Assembly: GCA_964624765.1 (NCBI GenBank)
Contig: CAZUZO010000018.1
Span: 1 to 33,253, forward strand
DNA: 33,253 nucleotides
Direction of reading: 5' to 3'
Origin: JAGTVB01 sp964624765
GTDB lineage: Bacteria > Pseudomonadota > Gammaproteobacteria > HK1
In this document: piece by piece, positions 7,585 to 15,365 of the stretch
Position numbering within the stretch: the stretch's first letter is position 1
How the letters are laid out: the number at the start of each line of letters is the position of its first letter
Notes under the pieces: generated by a model
Database searches by the model: none
Told to the model about the DNA's origin: nothing
Seen by the model: only the letters and a program-made list of their open reading frames with translations
Program-made: the position numbers and the translations under genes

Positions 7585-9716
7585 TGCCACAGCAGGTAAA
7601 GGTTGCCATTTCAGCGGACTTTTTCTCGGCCTTTGGCCGGCTTCCCCAGGCGCAGCAGGGCAAGGTCGCCCGCTTCTTGACCAACTTCCAGCGCAATCCG
7701 ACGTCGCCGGGGATCAATTACGAGAGAATCCAGACCGCACGGGATCCCAACATGCGCTCGGTGCGCATCGACCAAGCCTATCGCGGTATCGTGCTAAAGC
7801 CCGAGCGGGGCGAGGTCTACATGCTGCTCTGGGTCGACAAGCACGACGAGGCCTACGCCTGGGCGGCGAAGCACCAGTGCGACATCAATGCGGCGACCGG
7901 CGCAATCCAAGTCTACGAGGTCGAACAGGGCGACTGGAAGCCCGCGGCGGTTCCGGCCCATGAGACAGTGGTGCCAGGCGCCTATGCCGAGTTGACGGAC
8001 GACGATTTACTTCTCCTCGGTGTGCCCGAACCCCTTCTCGGCCTGGTGCGCTCGGTGCACTCAGAGTTCGAGCTCGATTCAATTCAGCATCGGCTGCCGG
8101 TGGAGGTCTACGAAGGCCTCTTTCTCTACATGGCGGGCACCCGGCTCGCGGACATCCTGGCGGAGCGTGAGCCACCGCCCGCGGCCACGGTGGATGTCGA
8201 GGACTTTTCCAAGGCCCTGGAGAAGGCCGAAACCCGGAGCCGGTTCGTCGTGGTCGAAGACGAATTCGAGCTGGCGTCGATGCTGAACGCGCCGCTGGAG
8301 AAATGGCGCGTGTTCCTCCATCCCTCCCAGCGGCGCCTGGTGGAGGGGGCGAAGAAGGGTCCCGTGCGTGTGCTGGGCGGGGCGGGGACCGGCAAGACCG
8401 TGGTGGCCATGCACCGAGCCAAGTGGCTTGCGGAGAATCTGCCGACGGACGCCGGCAAGATCCTGTTCACGACCTTTACCAAGAATTTGGCCACCGACAT
8501 CGAGCAGAATGTGAGTGCCATCTGTTCCCCCGCCCAGATGGCCCGCCTCGAGGTCACGAATCTGGATAGCTGGGTGGTCCGCTTCCTGCGCAAGCGCAAG
8601 TATGCCTATCAGCTCGCCTTCGGGGAGGACACGGAACCCTACTGGCAAAGGGCGCTCGATCTCAAACCAAGCACTCCCGACCTGCCCGACGTCTTCTACC
8701 GAGAGGAATGGGAACGCGTAGTGCAGCCCCAGGGAATCGAGAAGAGCGAGCAATTTATGCGGGCGTCGCGGCTCGGGCGTGGCACCCGTCTCAATCGAGC
8801 GCAACGGGTGGCCATCTGGCCGGTACTCGAGGAGTACCGGAACCAGTTAGCCCTGGCAGGGCGCCGGGAGATCAGCGATGCGTACGGGGACGCGGCCGCG
8901 CTGCTTCAACACGAAGCGCTGCCCGCGCCCTATGCGGCCGTGGTGGTGGACGAGGCGCAAGACATGGGGCCGCAGGCCTTTCGTCTGCTACGGGCCATGG
9001 TACCGGAAGGGGCAAATGATCTCTTCATTGTCGGCGACGGGCATCAGCGTATCTACGGCCGCAACAAGGTGGTGCTCAGCCAATGCGGCATCAACATACG
9101 GGGGCGGTCGCAAAAGCTGCGGATCAACTACCGCACCACAGAGGAGATCCGTCGCTGGGCGGTCGGGTTGCTAGAAGGGAAACCCATCGACGACCTGGAC
9201 GGCGGTCGTGATTCCAACGACGTTTACAAGTCGCTCACTCGGGGCGACCCACCGCAGGTCCGAGTGTTCAGGGATCAGGGCGAGCAAGCCGAGTTCCTGC
9301 GCCAGTTCCTGTTGTCTGAGCGAGACAGCGGCACGGCACTGAGCCATATCTGCGTCGTGGCGCGCACCAATAGCGAGCTCGACGGGATCGAACAGAATCT
9401 TGTTCGCGCCGACATTCCGGTGAGTCGCATCAACCCGAAAGAGCCGGACCGTAGCCGCCAGGATGGCGTGCGTTTGGCGACGATGCACCGTGTCAAGGGC
9501 CTGGAGTTCGACACCGTCATCCTGGCGAGCGTGAACGAGCGCCTGGTCCCGCTTGCGCACGTTCTGGCAGCGAAGGGCGATGCGGTGGAGCAACAACAGG
9601 CCGACATCGAGGAGCGCGCACTGGTGTATGTGGCGGTGACCCGAGCCAAGCGCCAGGCGCTGGTGCTCGCCTACGGTAAGCCGAGTCCCTACTTGTCGAG
9701 TACGGGGACCGCTTAG
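7581..9716 (+). CDS. UvrD/Rep-type helicase with N-terminal RelE/ParE-like domain
   Basis: This 711-residue protein has two parts. Residues 1-110 look like a RelE/ParE-fold toxin domain (ISADFFSAFGRLP, MRSVRIDQAYRGIVL, YMLLWVDKHDEAYAWA). The rest is a complete superfamily 1 helicase: Walker A GGAGTGKT near 266, DEAQD at 457, IVGDGHQRIYG, LRINYRTTEEIRRWA, TMHRVKGLEFDTV, and VAVTRAKR near 690. The start overlaps the helicase stop as ATGA, and AAGGAG at 7571-7576 serves either ATG 7581 or ATG 7584. Such tight overlap means coupled translation with the large helicase and a shared job. The RelE-like part may bind RNA or ribosomes, or may simply act as a nucleic-acid or protein adaptor; its toxin activity cannot be judged here. 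No terminator is obvious after the stop. Confidence 0.88.
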   Translation: MMPQQVKVAISADFFSAFGRLPQAQQGKVARFLTNFQRNPTSPGINYERIQTARDPNMRSVRIDQAYRGIVLKPERGEVYMLLWVDKHDEAYAWAAKHQCDINAATGAIQVYEVEQGDWKPAAVPAHETVVPGAYAELTDDDLLLLGVPEPLLGLVRSVHSEFELDSIQHRLPVEVYEGLFLYMAGTRLADILAEREPPPAATVDVEDFSKALEKAETRSRFVVVEDEFELASMLNAPLEKWRVFLHPSQRRLVEGAKKGPVRVLGGAGTGKTVVAMHRAKWLAENLPTDAGKILFTTFTKNLATDIEQNVSAICSPAQMARLEVTNLDSWVVRFLRKRKYAYQLAFGEDTEPYWQRALDLKPSTPDLPDVFYREEWERVVQPQGIEKSEQFMRASRLGRGTRLNRAQRVAIWPVLEEYRNQLALAGRREISDAYGDAAALLQHEALPAPYAAVVVDEAQDMGPQAFRLLRAMVPEGANDLFIVGDGHQRIYGRNKVVLSQCGINIRGRSQKLRINYRTTEEIRRWAVGLLEGKPIDDLDGGRDSNDVYKSLTRGDPPQVRVFRDQGEQAEFLRQFLLSERDSGTALSHICVVARTNSELDGIEQNLVRADIPVSRINPKEPDRSRQDGVRLATMHRVKGLEFDTVILASVNERLVPLAHVLAAKGDAVEQQQADIEERALVYVAVTRAKRQALVLAYGKPSPYLSSTGTA

Positions 9717-9789
9717 GGTTGGGTATTTTTCACCAAAAACACGATCAGTCGTTCACATCTTTTCCCGCTGCAAACGGTATTTTTGACCA

Positions 9790-9889
9790 GGCTGACTGTT
9801 TCGTCAGGGTTGCTCTTCGCAGCGTCTCATCGGCCCCCAAGTCTTCGGGCTGCCCATGGGCAGAGGGCATGAAACTGACGATCGAGACC
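9790..9889 (+). repeat. Dispersed small repeat, copy C (divergent)
   Basis: The segment shares the core GTTTCGTCAGGGTTGCTCT (9798-9816) and a later CCCCCAAGTCTTCGG block with copies at 12339 and 26299. The right end contains CTGACGA...GACC, a degraded form of the terminal sequence of the 26299 copy. It sits in the gap after the UvrD gene. Non-coding by appearance. Confidence 0.5.
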
Positions 9890-9971
9890 GACGCTGTATC
9901 GTTCGACCAGAACGGGCCGCTTGGCGCGCGTAGGGGGCGAGCGGCGATTCAAGGAAAGGGAAGAAAGATCG

Positions 9972-10034
9972 ATGGATCCGACCATTGCAACCGTGATCAT
10001 GTTGGTCGTCGTCGCTTTTTTCGCCAGTCGATAG
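9972..10034 (+). CDS. Possible 20-residue hydrophobic peptide
   Basis: A short frame reads MDPTIATVIMLVVVAFFASR, one short hydrophobic helix. The upstream sequence AAGGAAAGGGAAGAAAG is purine-rich and could bind the ribosome about 9 nt before the ATG. There is no relative that I know of, and chance occurrence is quite possible. The rest of the 9717-10084 gap holds only repeat copy C and no other gene I can support. Confidence 0.2.
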   Translation: MDPTIATVIMLVVVAFFASR

Positions 10035-10084
10035 GCAGCGGCGGTCGAGAGGCCAACAGCTGGTCACCGCAAACGCACGTCGCA

Positions 10085-10795
10085 TCAGTTCAGCATTCTG
10101 ATCCGTGACAGGCCTCCGTCCACGGCTAGCACCTGACCGGTGATCCAGCTGGATTGGTCCGTCAGCAAGAAGTGCACGGCAGCGGCGATGTCATCGGCCT
10201 GACCGACGCGTTGCAGGGGGTGGCGGCTGGCTGCCGCTTGCCGTTTGGCGGGTTGGTTGAGCAACGATTGGGCGAGGGGGGTATCGGTTAAGGAGGGTGC
10301 CACGGCATTGACCCGTATGCGGGGCGCAAGCTCCGCCGCTAGGGCGCGGGTCAGGCCCTCGATGGCGCCTTTCGCTCCAGCGATGGAGGCATGGAAGGGG
10401 ATTCCGGTCTGGACGGCGACCGTGCTCATCAGGACCACGGAGGCACTGGGGGCGCTCTTGAGTTGCGGAAGGTAGTGCTGCAGGGTTGTTACCGAGCCGA
10501 GATAATTGAGCTCGAGATCGTGCAGGAAGTCTCGACGGCGTAGTAGGTGAAAGGGGCGCAACGTTATGGTGCCGGGAAAATAGGCAAGGCCGTCGACGGG
10601 CCCATCGATCTCGGGAAACGCTGGCGTTTCGAGCGACACGTCGCAATGAGCGTGCACGACGACACCGGGCAGCCCTTGCGCTTTATCCGCGTGCCGGCTT
10701 AGGGCGTGTACGGTGGCATCTTGGTTGACGAGCCGAGTGGCCACCTGTCGCCCAATACCGGAAGTGGCGCCGACGAGTATGTAGGTTTTGCCCAT
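10085..10795 (-). CDS. Short-chain dehydrogenase/reductase-like protein lacking the catalytic Tyr
   Basis: This 236-residue SDR protein has the Rossmann glycine motif GATSGIG (residues 9-15), a Ser at 124 in VLMSTVAVQTG, and Lys142. The tyrosine of the YxxxK motif is replaced by Ile138 (IAGAK). The usual NNAG is YFPG. The C-terminal DDIAAAVHFLL and WITGQVLAVDGG blocks are typical of the family. A similar Tyr-less SDR subgroup exists, as I recall it, so this is probably a true lineage and not a sequencing error. The start is supported by AGGAGA ten bases upstream (complement at 10802-10807). It is transcribed towards the defence block and stands alone. Substrate unknown; it may bind NAD(P) without classical catalysis. 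Confidence 0.85.
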   Translation of the reverse strand: MGKTYILVGATSGIGRQVATRLVNQDATVHALSRHADKAQGLPGVVVHAHCDVSLETPAFPEIDGPVDGLAYFPGTITLRPFHLLRRRDFLHDLELNYLGSVTTLQHYLPQLKSAPSASVVLMSTVAVQTGIPFHASIAGAKGAIEGLTRALAAELAPRIRVNAVAPSLTDTPLAQSLLNQPAKRQAAASRHPLQRVGQADDIAAAVHFLLTDQSSWITGQVLAVDGGLSRIRMLN

Positions 10796-11069
10796 GGGAA
10801 GTCTCCTCTTGATTGGGGCCCGTCATTGCGGTCACGCCGATCGTTCGTGATCGTTTTGGTGCCTGAACTTTGCCGCCCGTGTGGACGCGCGAGAGGCCCG
10901 TATGCTGTACTCCACATCGTGGCCGGTGCTTCTTCTGTCGCCACCTTGGGGTTTCGGCGAGGGGGCCCGTTTTTAGCCTTTTGGCCGCTGTGTTATCCAC
11001 TGAATGGGGCGAGACCCAATCCGCAATGCCATTAGGCCCGAGGCGAGCCGTGTTGTACAGTTAATATAA
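10796..11069. other. Gap between divergent SDR and EamA genes
   Basis: Apart from the SDR ribosome site at 10802-10807 I see no gene or clear RNA here. Short frames on both strands have no recognisable protein features. The stretch must carry the SDR promoter on the minus strand, but I cannot point to one with confidence. Confidence 0.4.
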
Positions 11070-11097
11070 TTGACAAAGATAGTACATCTGTTAGGCT
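11070..11097 (+). promoter_or_regulatory. Sigma-70-like promoter for the EamA transporter
   Basis: A perfect TTGACA (11070-11075) is followed after 16 bp by TAGGCT (11092-11097) in a locally AT-rich stretch that stands out from its surroundings. A perfect TATAAT (11065-11070) overlaps the left end but has no matching -35. Transcription from about 11104 would give a leader of roughly 215-235 nt. Confidence 0.5.
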
Positions 11098-11103
11098 ATC
11101 ACA

Positions 11104-11320
11104 AGTGAAAGCGAGATGTGTAGTGAATGGTTCGTGATGGAGGGTAGGGCATGCTACCCGGAGAGGTGGTGAAAAAGCCTTGCAAGGGGACCGAAAGCTT
11201 GGCGAACGGCGCACCATAACGAGACCCGGCAAAGGTGTAAGAGGACCATGAGGACACCTGAGATTCCATGCTTAGCAGGATCGGGGTCGTGATCCGCGCC
11301 CACTTGGGGCTCGATGCGGC
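11104..11320 (+). other. Long untranslated leader of the EamA gene
   Basis: About 217 nt lie between the predicted promoter and the start codon. The leader can form GGGTAG/CTACCC and GGTGT/ACACC hairpins and is purine-rich in its middle. I compared it by eye with guanidine, c-di-GMP, fluoride and yybP-ykoY riboswitch consensus features and found no match. Function unknown. Confidence 0.35.
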
Positions 11321-12316
11321 ATGGATGCTGGTACTGGCGTGAGGCCGGCCCACCGCACACTCGACTGGATCATGCTGCTGGCCCTGATGGTCATGTGGGG
11401 CTCCGCTTTCGTGTTGACCAAGATTGCCGTGGGTGGCCTGCCGCCGACCGTGGTTGCTGCCGGACGCCTGGCTATCGCTGCCGTACTGTTACTGGTCATT
11501 GCCGCCGCTGTGCTACGCCGGTTGCCGGCGGAGGGTCGCTTTTGGCTTTTCTGCCTTCCCATCGCGTTTTTCGGTAATGCCCTGCCGTTCTCCCTGATAA
11601 GCTGGGGGCAGAGCTACATTGACAGTGGGCTGGCCGGAATACTCATGGCCGTCATGCCGCTGGTGACACTGGGTCTGGCCCATTACCTGGTGCCTGGCGA
11701 GAGCATAACGCCACACCGCGTTGGGGGCTTTCTGCTCGGGTTTATCGGCGTCGCCGTACTGATGGGTCCGGATGCTCTGTTAGGGTTGGCAAGCGGTGAC
11801 AGCCAGCTGTTGCCAATGCTAGCCGTCTTGGGAGGGGCGGTGTGCTATGCCATCTCGGCGATCTTGGCGCGGTTACGCCCGGTCGGCAGCGCCTTATCGA
11901 CGGCCGCGGCGACCACCGTGATCGCAACCCTTCTCATGCTCCCGGTCGTTCTCCCGAGCGGCCATGTCCATTCTCCGGCCGAGGCGAGTGGCGCGCAGCT
12001 GCTCGCCGTCGTAGCTCTCGGAATCTTTTCCACTGCCATTGCGGCTGTCATCTATTTCCGACTTATCAGCAGGGCAGGTCCTGCGTTTGTGTCCCAACTC
12101 AATTACCTGATCCCGCTCTGGGCCATGACCATCGGGGTGCTGTTTCTCGACGAACCGCTGCAACCGAATTATCTCTATGCCCTAGCGTTTATCCTGATTG
12201 GGATCTTGATCACACAGATGGATCGAATCGGTACGAAAACCTTGCAGCGACGGCGAATCAGGGACGCGGTGCGGCTGGTGTCACACCCGCACGGAGGTTC
12301 CTCAGCCCACCGATAA
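11321..12316 (+). CDS. EamA (DMT superfamily) permease
   Basis: This 331-residue inner-membrane protein has about ten hydrophobic helices in two EamA repeats. The first includes WIMLLALMVMWGSAFVLTKI, the second AVLGGAVCYAISAILARL. Short signatures such as PLVTLGLAHYLVPGE and LNYLIPLWAMTIGVLFLDEP are typical of RhaT/EamA drug-metabolite exporters. ATG 11321 is used here; GTG 11339 would put the start closer to the first helix and is equally possible, since neither has a strong ribosome site. It probably exports a small metabolite or amino acid; substrate cannot be told. It is preceded by a sigma-70-like promoter and long leader and stands alone. Confidence 0.85.
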   Translation: MDAGTGVRPAHRTLDWIMLLALMVMWGSAFVLTKIAVGGLPPTVVAAGRLAIAAVLLLVIAAAVLRRLPAEGRFWLFCLPIAFFGNALPFSLISWGQSYIDSGLAGILMAVMPLVTLGLAHYLVPGESITPHRVGGFLLGFIGVAVLMGPDALLGLASGDSQLLPMLAVLGGAVCYAISAILARLRPVGSALSTAAATTVIATLLMLPVVLPSGHVHSPAEASGAQLLAVVALGIFSTAIAAVIYFRLISRAGPAFVSQLNYLIPLWAMTIGVLFLDEPLQPNYLYALAFILIGILITQMDRIGTKTLQRRRIRDAVRLVSHPHGGSSAHR

Positions 12317-12338
12317 TCCAGACCAAGCGGAAGCCCAT

Positions 12339-12447
12339 GGTCAGCGTTTCGTCAGGGTTGCCGTGGAGCACCCGGGCGGCGCCCAAGCCATCGGAAGCCG
12401 AACGGCTCTGGCATGCATTGACTCGTTCTTGACGGAAACGTTGTAAT
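12339..12447 (+). repeat. Dispersed small repeat, copy A
   Basis: It begins GGTCAGCGTTTCGTCAGGG (12339) and continues through GTGGAGCACCCGGGCGGCG to CCCAAGCCATCGG. By eye most bases match the reverse complement of the right part of the 26299-26491 element. A degraded inverse terminus (TTGACGGAAACGTTG) may mark the right end near 12447. Located just after the EamA stop. Confidence 0.55.
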
Positions 12448-12812
12448 GGTTCAACAGTGTTGTAAAGAAATTGGGGTATGTATCTTAAGTGACTTGTCCG
12501 GCAGTCGGTTTATTGATAAGGTGTTTTCGAGAACTCCAGGACAGGGGGTGGCGGGTAGCCTGGCTGGCCCGCGGCTCGGTTCGCCGGTACCGATTGTGGT
12601 CGGTTATTAGATATTTCATCGAATAAGTCGGATCAGTTAAAGTAGTTTGGGAACTTGATCTGTATCCTCTGTCTATTCCTGAAGACTGTTGCGCTCGCTT
12701 CAGGGGGACCTGAAAGGGGCATGCCCACGTTATCCTGGCATTGCCTCCCAGGAACCCTAACGTTCGTCCTCCTGAGCGATCTCATGGTCATAACATAACC
12801 GCCCTCGCGTAG
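12448..12812. other. Intergenic stretch without recognisable gene
   Basis: The first 130 bases are AT-richer than the surroundings and may hold a promoter, but no -35/-10 pair is convincing. The remainder shows no supported frame on either strand. Confidence 0.35.
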
Positions 12813-13121
12813 AGTGTGCTGAGAGTCGTTGCAGGCCAGGCGCACGAAATGTTGGTCCGAGAGTTGCTGCATGCCCCGGAGCAGGGTTACCACTCGGCGG
12901 CGTTCGTGGACGATGGCCGGCCCAGCATGATGGCGACATCCGGGGGGCCGGTCCTGGAACTCGGTGAGGCTCTGTTGCGGCAAGTGGCGGCGTATGGCTT
13001 ACGGCGCTCGAGGGAGTCTGTAAGAGCGACGATGAGCGCACCATCGGCTCGGTGTTGGAGCAAGCCATTTCGCAGTGGAGTGCGGCCCCGATGCACGACC
13101 GGAGTAATGAGATTCGACTAG
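12813..13121 (+). pseudogene. Remnant of FlaA1/WbpM-like nucleotide-sugar dehydratase
   Basis: An open stretch directly after an in-frame TAG (12810-12812) reads RVVAGQAHEMLVRELL, then GYHSAAFVDD and GGPVLELGEALLRQVAAYG. This follows the Rossmann-like segment of membrane-bound polysaccharide dehydratases (family pattern GAGEAGEMLVREL, VGFVDDD, GVPVLG). Only about 80 codons can be aligned, the glycine motif is eroded, and the large N-terminal membrane part and C-terminal catalytic part are absent. It ends 14 nt before galU, which also serves sugar-nucleotide metabolism, so a polysaccharide cluster may once have stood here. Alternative: a short non-functional frame with chance likeness. Confidence 0.5.
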
Positions 13122-13134
13122 AGACAATGAAACG

Positions 13135-14040
13135 ATGACTGCACCGATTCGTAAAGCCGTTTTCCCAGTGGCCGGTTTGGGGACCCGCTTCCTGCCGGCC
13201 ACCAAGGCCAATCCGAAAGAGATGCTACCGATTGTGGATAAGCCGCTCATACAGTATGCGGCTGAAGAGGCGGTGGCTGCCGGAATCACGGAGCTTATTT
13301 TCATAACCGGCCAGGCCAAACGTGCCATTGAAGACCATTTCGACAAGGCGCGTGAGCTCGAATCGGAGCTCGAGGCGAGGGGCAAGTACAAGCTCTTGGC
13401 CCAAGTGCGGGATATTCTTCCGCCCCAGGTGTGCTGTGTGTATATCCGCCAGCCTGAACCCTTGGGCTTGGGGCATGCGGTGTTGTGTGCGAAAGCGGTG
13501 GTTGGGGATGAACCCTTCGCGGTTCTGTTGGCCGATGATCTTATCGATGGCGAAGGCAGCGGATGCACGGCGCAGATGGTGGAAGTGTATGAGCGCCACC
13601 GCTGCAGCGTGCTTGCGGTGCAGCCCGTGGCGCCCATGGAGACTGACCAATACGGCGTGGTCAGCGTGACCCCGGTTTCGGAACGGCTAGGGCAGGTGGA
13701 GGAGATCGTGGAAAAGCCGGCCCCGGGCATCGCGCCGTCCAATCTCGGTGTCGTGGGACGCTATATCCTGACGCCTACGGTGTTCCAGCTCTTGGAACGC
13801 ACGCGCCGTGGTGCGGGTGGCGAGATCCAGCTGACGGACGCGATTGCCAATTTACTGGCCAACGAACAGGTGCTGGCGCTGCAATTTAGCGGGCACCGCT
13901 ACGATTGCGGGAGTAAGCTCGGTTACCTCAAGGCGACGGTCGCTTACGCTGCCAAGCACCGGGAGCTGAAGGACGATTTTTGTGCCTATTTGCGAGAACT
14001 CACGAGCCACAGTTGCGAACTGCTAAGAAGTGATTATTGA
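13135..14040 (+). CDS. galU: UTP-glucose-1-phosphate uridylyltransferase
   Basis: This is a 301-residue nucleotidyltransferase of usual GalU length, making UDP-glucose from UTP and glucose-1-phosphate in the cytoplasm. The N-terminal nucleotide-binding signature is VAGLGTRFLPATKANPKEML (from residue 12), followed by VDKPLIQYAAEEA, the metal-site region LLADDLIDGEG, VEKPAP, NLGVVGRYIL and GEIQLTDAI. All expected blocks are present without breaks. UDP-glucose feeds exopolysaccharide, glycogen and periplasmic glucan synthesis. The ATG is preceded only by a weak GAG ribosome site. No partner gene follows on the same strand. Confidence 0.96.
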   Translation: MTAPIRKAVFPVAGLGTRFLPATKANPKEMLPIVDKPLIQYAAEEAVAAGITELIFITGQAKRAIEDHFDKARELESELEARGKYKLLAQVRDILPPQVCCVYIRQPEPLGLGHAVLCAKAVVGDEPFAVLLADDLIDGEGSGCTAQMVEVYERHRCSVLAVQPVAPMETDQYGVVSVTPVSERLGQVEEIVEKPAPGIAPSNLGVVGRYILTPTVFQLLERTRRGAGGEIQLTDAIANLLANEQVLALQFSGHRYDCGSKLGYLKATVAYAAKHRELKDDFCAYLRELTSHSCELLRSDY

Positions 14041-14318
14041 TGATCCGAGGGCCATCCGTTGAGTTGCTGCATTCCGGGAGTTGTTTTGGCCAGGGTGACA
14101 GGCAGCCGCGCTTCGACATCGGCGCATTGTCGGGCCGCTATCCGCCTCGCGGCGCCGGCGCTTGGATGCTTTGGCCGATCCCGTAACGGGTCGATCGAAG
14201 GCTTGCCCACTGCCCTTTCCTGTCCGGATGCCTAAACGGGAGCGGCCGAGGGGGGCTTCCTTGCCCCGTCAGCCGCATCGACTGGCGTGGGCCATAGGGC
14301 AACAGGGTTGTTGACCGT

Positions 14319-15068
14319 TCAGAAGGACTTCGAGGCGGTGAATATGGCGGTGGCCTCGCACAGTGACGTACCCCCGAAGCATTCATCCTTGCTCAGGTTG
14401 GTGTCCACATAGCCCAGGGAGAGATCCAGTCCGAGCACTTCCTTGGAAACCGCGATGCTCCACTCCCAATAACTCGGTGTGCCGAAGGCATCGTTGTCTT
14501 CAATGCTCTGGTAGCCGAGATGAAGGCCTAGGCCTAGACCGTAAGGCAGCGAGAGGTTTCCCTTACTGTCGACATAGATCCCCTCTCCAGAGCCCGCGAA
14601 GTAGTCGTCCGTGTAGGACACCTTGACACCGAACTCAGGCTGCAGCGCTGCCTTGCTGAAGGTGTAACCGAGGCCGATGTAGCCTTCTATGAAATCGTAG
14701 TTAAGGGAGCTGGAGGCGCCGGGATAAGCGAAATAGATGACACCGGCATCCCAGGTTACGCCTTCGCCGACCGGAAATGTCCCGGTGAAACCACCATAGA
14801 AGTCGAACTCCGCCTGAGCCTCATCCCCATCTCCGAAGTTGACATTGGAGGCCCATACGCCGGCGTAGAGGTCCACGGTATTCAACGAATAGCTGCCATC
14901 GAAGCCCCCCTGAATCGCGGGCTCCCCATTGGTTTGAGAGATCCCGCGGAAGGTATAGTCGGTGGTAATCGCTACGTTGGCACTGATCGAGAAGGGTGCC
15001 TCTTGCTGCGCCACGGCAGCACCAGGCATCAATGTCATCACCAGCAGAGATCTTGACAATGCGCTCAT
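14319..15068 (-). CDS. TorF-family putative outer-membrane porin
   Basis: This 249-residue protein has a signal peptide (MSALSRSLLVMTLMPGAAVA, then QQ) and alternating beta-strand pattern ending in Phe, as in outer-membrane barrels. Early blocks SANVAITTDYTFRGISQTNG and later FDGSYSLNTVDLYAGVW are the hallmark of the gcw_chp/TorF family, often found beside glnK-amtB in proteobacteria. The ATG at 15068 was chosen over an upstream in-frame ATG because CAGGAGC lies just ahead of it and the signal peptide starts there. It has its own sigma-54 promoter and NtrC site, and amtB upstream ends in a terminator, so it is controlled separately but by the same nitrogen signal. It probably lets a nitrogen source pass the outer membrane; substrate inferred. 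Confidence 0.88.
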   Translation of the reverse strand: MSALSRSLLVMTLMPGAAVAQQEAPFSISANVAITTDYTFRGISQTNGEPAIQGGFDGSYSLNTVDLYAGVWASNVNFGDGDEAQAEFDFYGGFTGTFPVGEGVTWDAGVIYFAYPGASSSLNYDFIEGYIGLGYTFSKAALQPEFGVKVSYTDDYFAGSGEGIYVDSKGNLSLPYGLGLGLHLGYQSIEDNDAFGTPSYWEWSIAVSKEVLGLDLSLGYVDTNLSKDECFGGTSLCEATAIFTASKSF

Positions 15069-15128
15069 GGGTCTTGCTCCTGTTTCTTGTGATCTACAAA
15101 AAAATCGGGCCAGTGTCTCTGTATCCAA

Positions 15129-15145
15129 AAGCACACCCTGTGCCA
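15129..15145 (-). promoter_or_regulatory. Sigma-54 promoter of the porin gene
   Basis: On the minus strand TGGCACAGGGTGTGCTT shows the essential GG and GC spaced by ten bases and matches the TGGCAC-N5-TTGC consensus except for one base. It lies 60 nt upstream of the porin start codon. Confidence 0.8.
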
Positions 15146-15209
15146 GTCTCCAATACAACTTGTAAAAATAAAGGCTTAAATGACTTGCTCGGACAGATAT
15201 GACACACCA

Positions 15210-15226
15210 TGCACCACTGTGGTGCT
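15210..15226. promoter_or_regulatory. NtrC-binding site upstream of the porin
   Basis: TGCACCACTGTGGTGCT fits the NtrC consensus TGCACC-N5-GGTGCA at 11 of 12 specified positions. Its centre is about 100 bp upstream of the predicted sigma-54 start, the usual enhancer distance. A weaker half-site lies at 15242-15258. Confidence 0.75.
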
Positions 15227-15316
15227 AGGACAACATCGCTTCGCACCAAGCAAAGGCGATATCGAACTGGACTCGTGGGGTTCCCATAGCTCAAGGTGAT
15301 AAGACGCTCATCGGGC

Positions 15317-15341
15317 AAAAAAACGGGCGCCGAAGCGCCCG
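15317..15341 (-). terminator. Rho-independent terminator after amtB
   Basis: Read on the minus strand, a perfect 7-bp stem CGGGCGC/GCGCCCG closes a TTCG tetraloop and is followed by seven T. It lies 24 nt after the amtB stop and separates glnK-amtB from the porin gene. Confidence 0.9.
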
Positions 15342-15365
15342 CAGGAGGGTGGGAGAGTGAGAGCT

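Noticed and set aside
9717..9760. Possible terminator after the UvrD gene
   Set aside because: GGT...ACC around a T run makes only a very short stem and does not meet the pattern of an intrinsic terminator.
11104..11320. Known riboswitch in the EamA leader
   Set aside because: Key conserved segments of the guanidine, c-di-GMP, fluoride and manganese classes are missing by eye.
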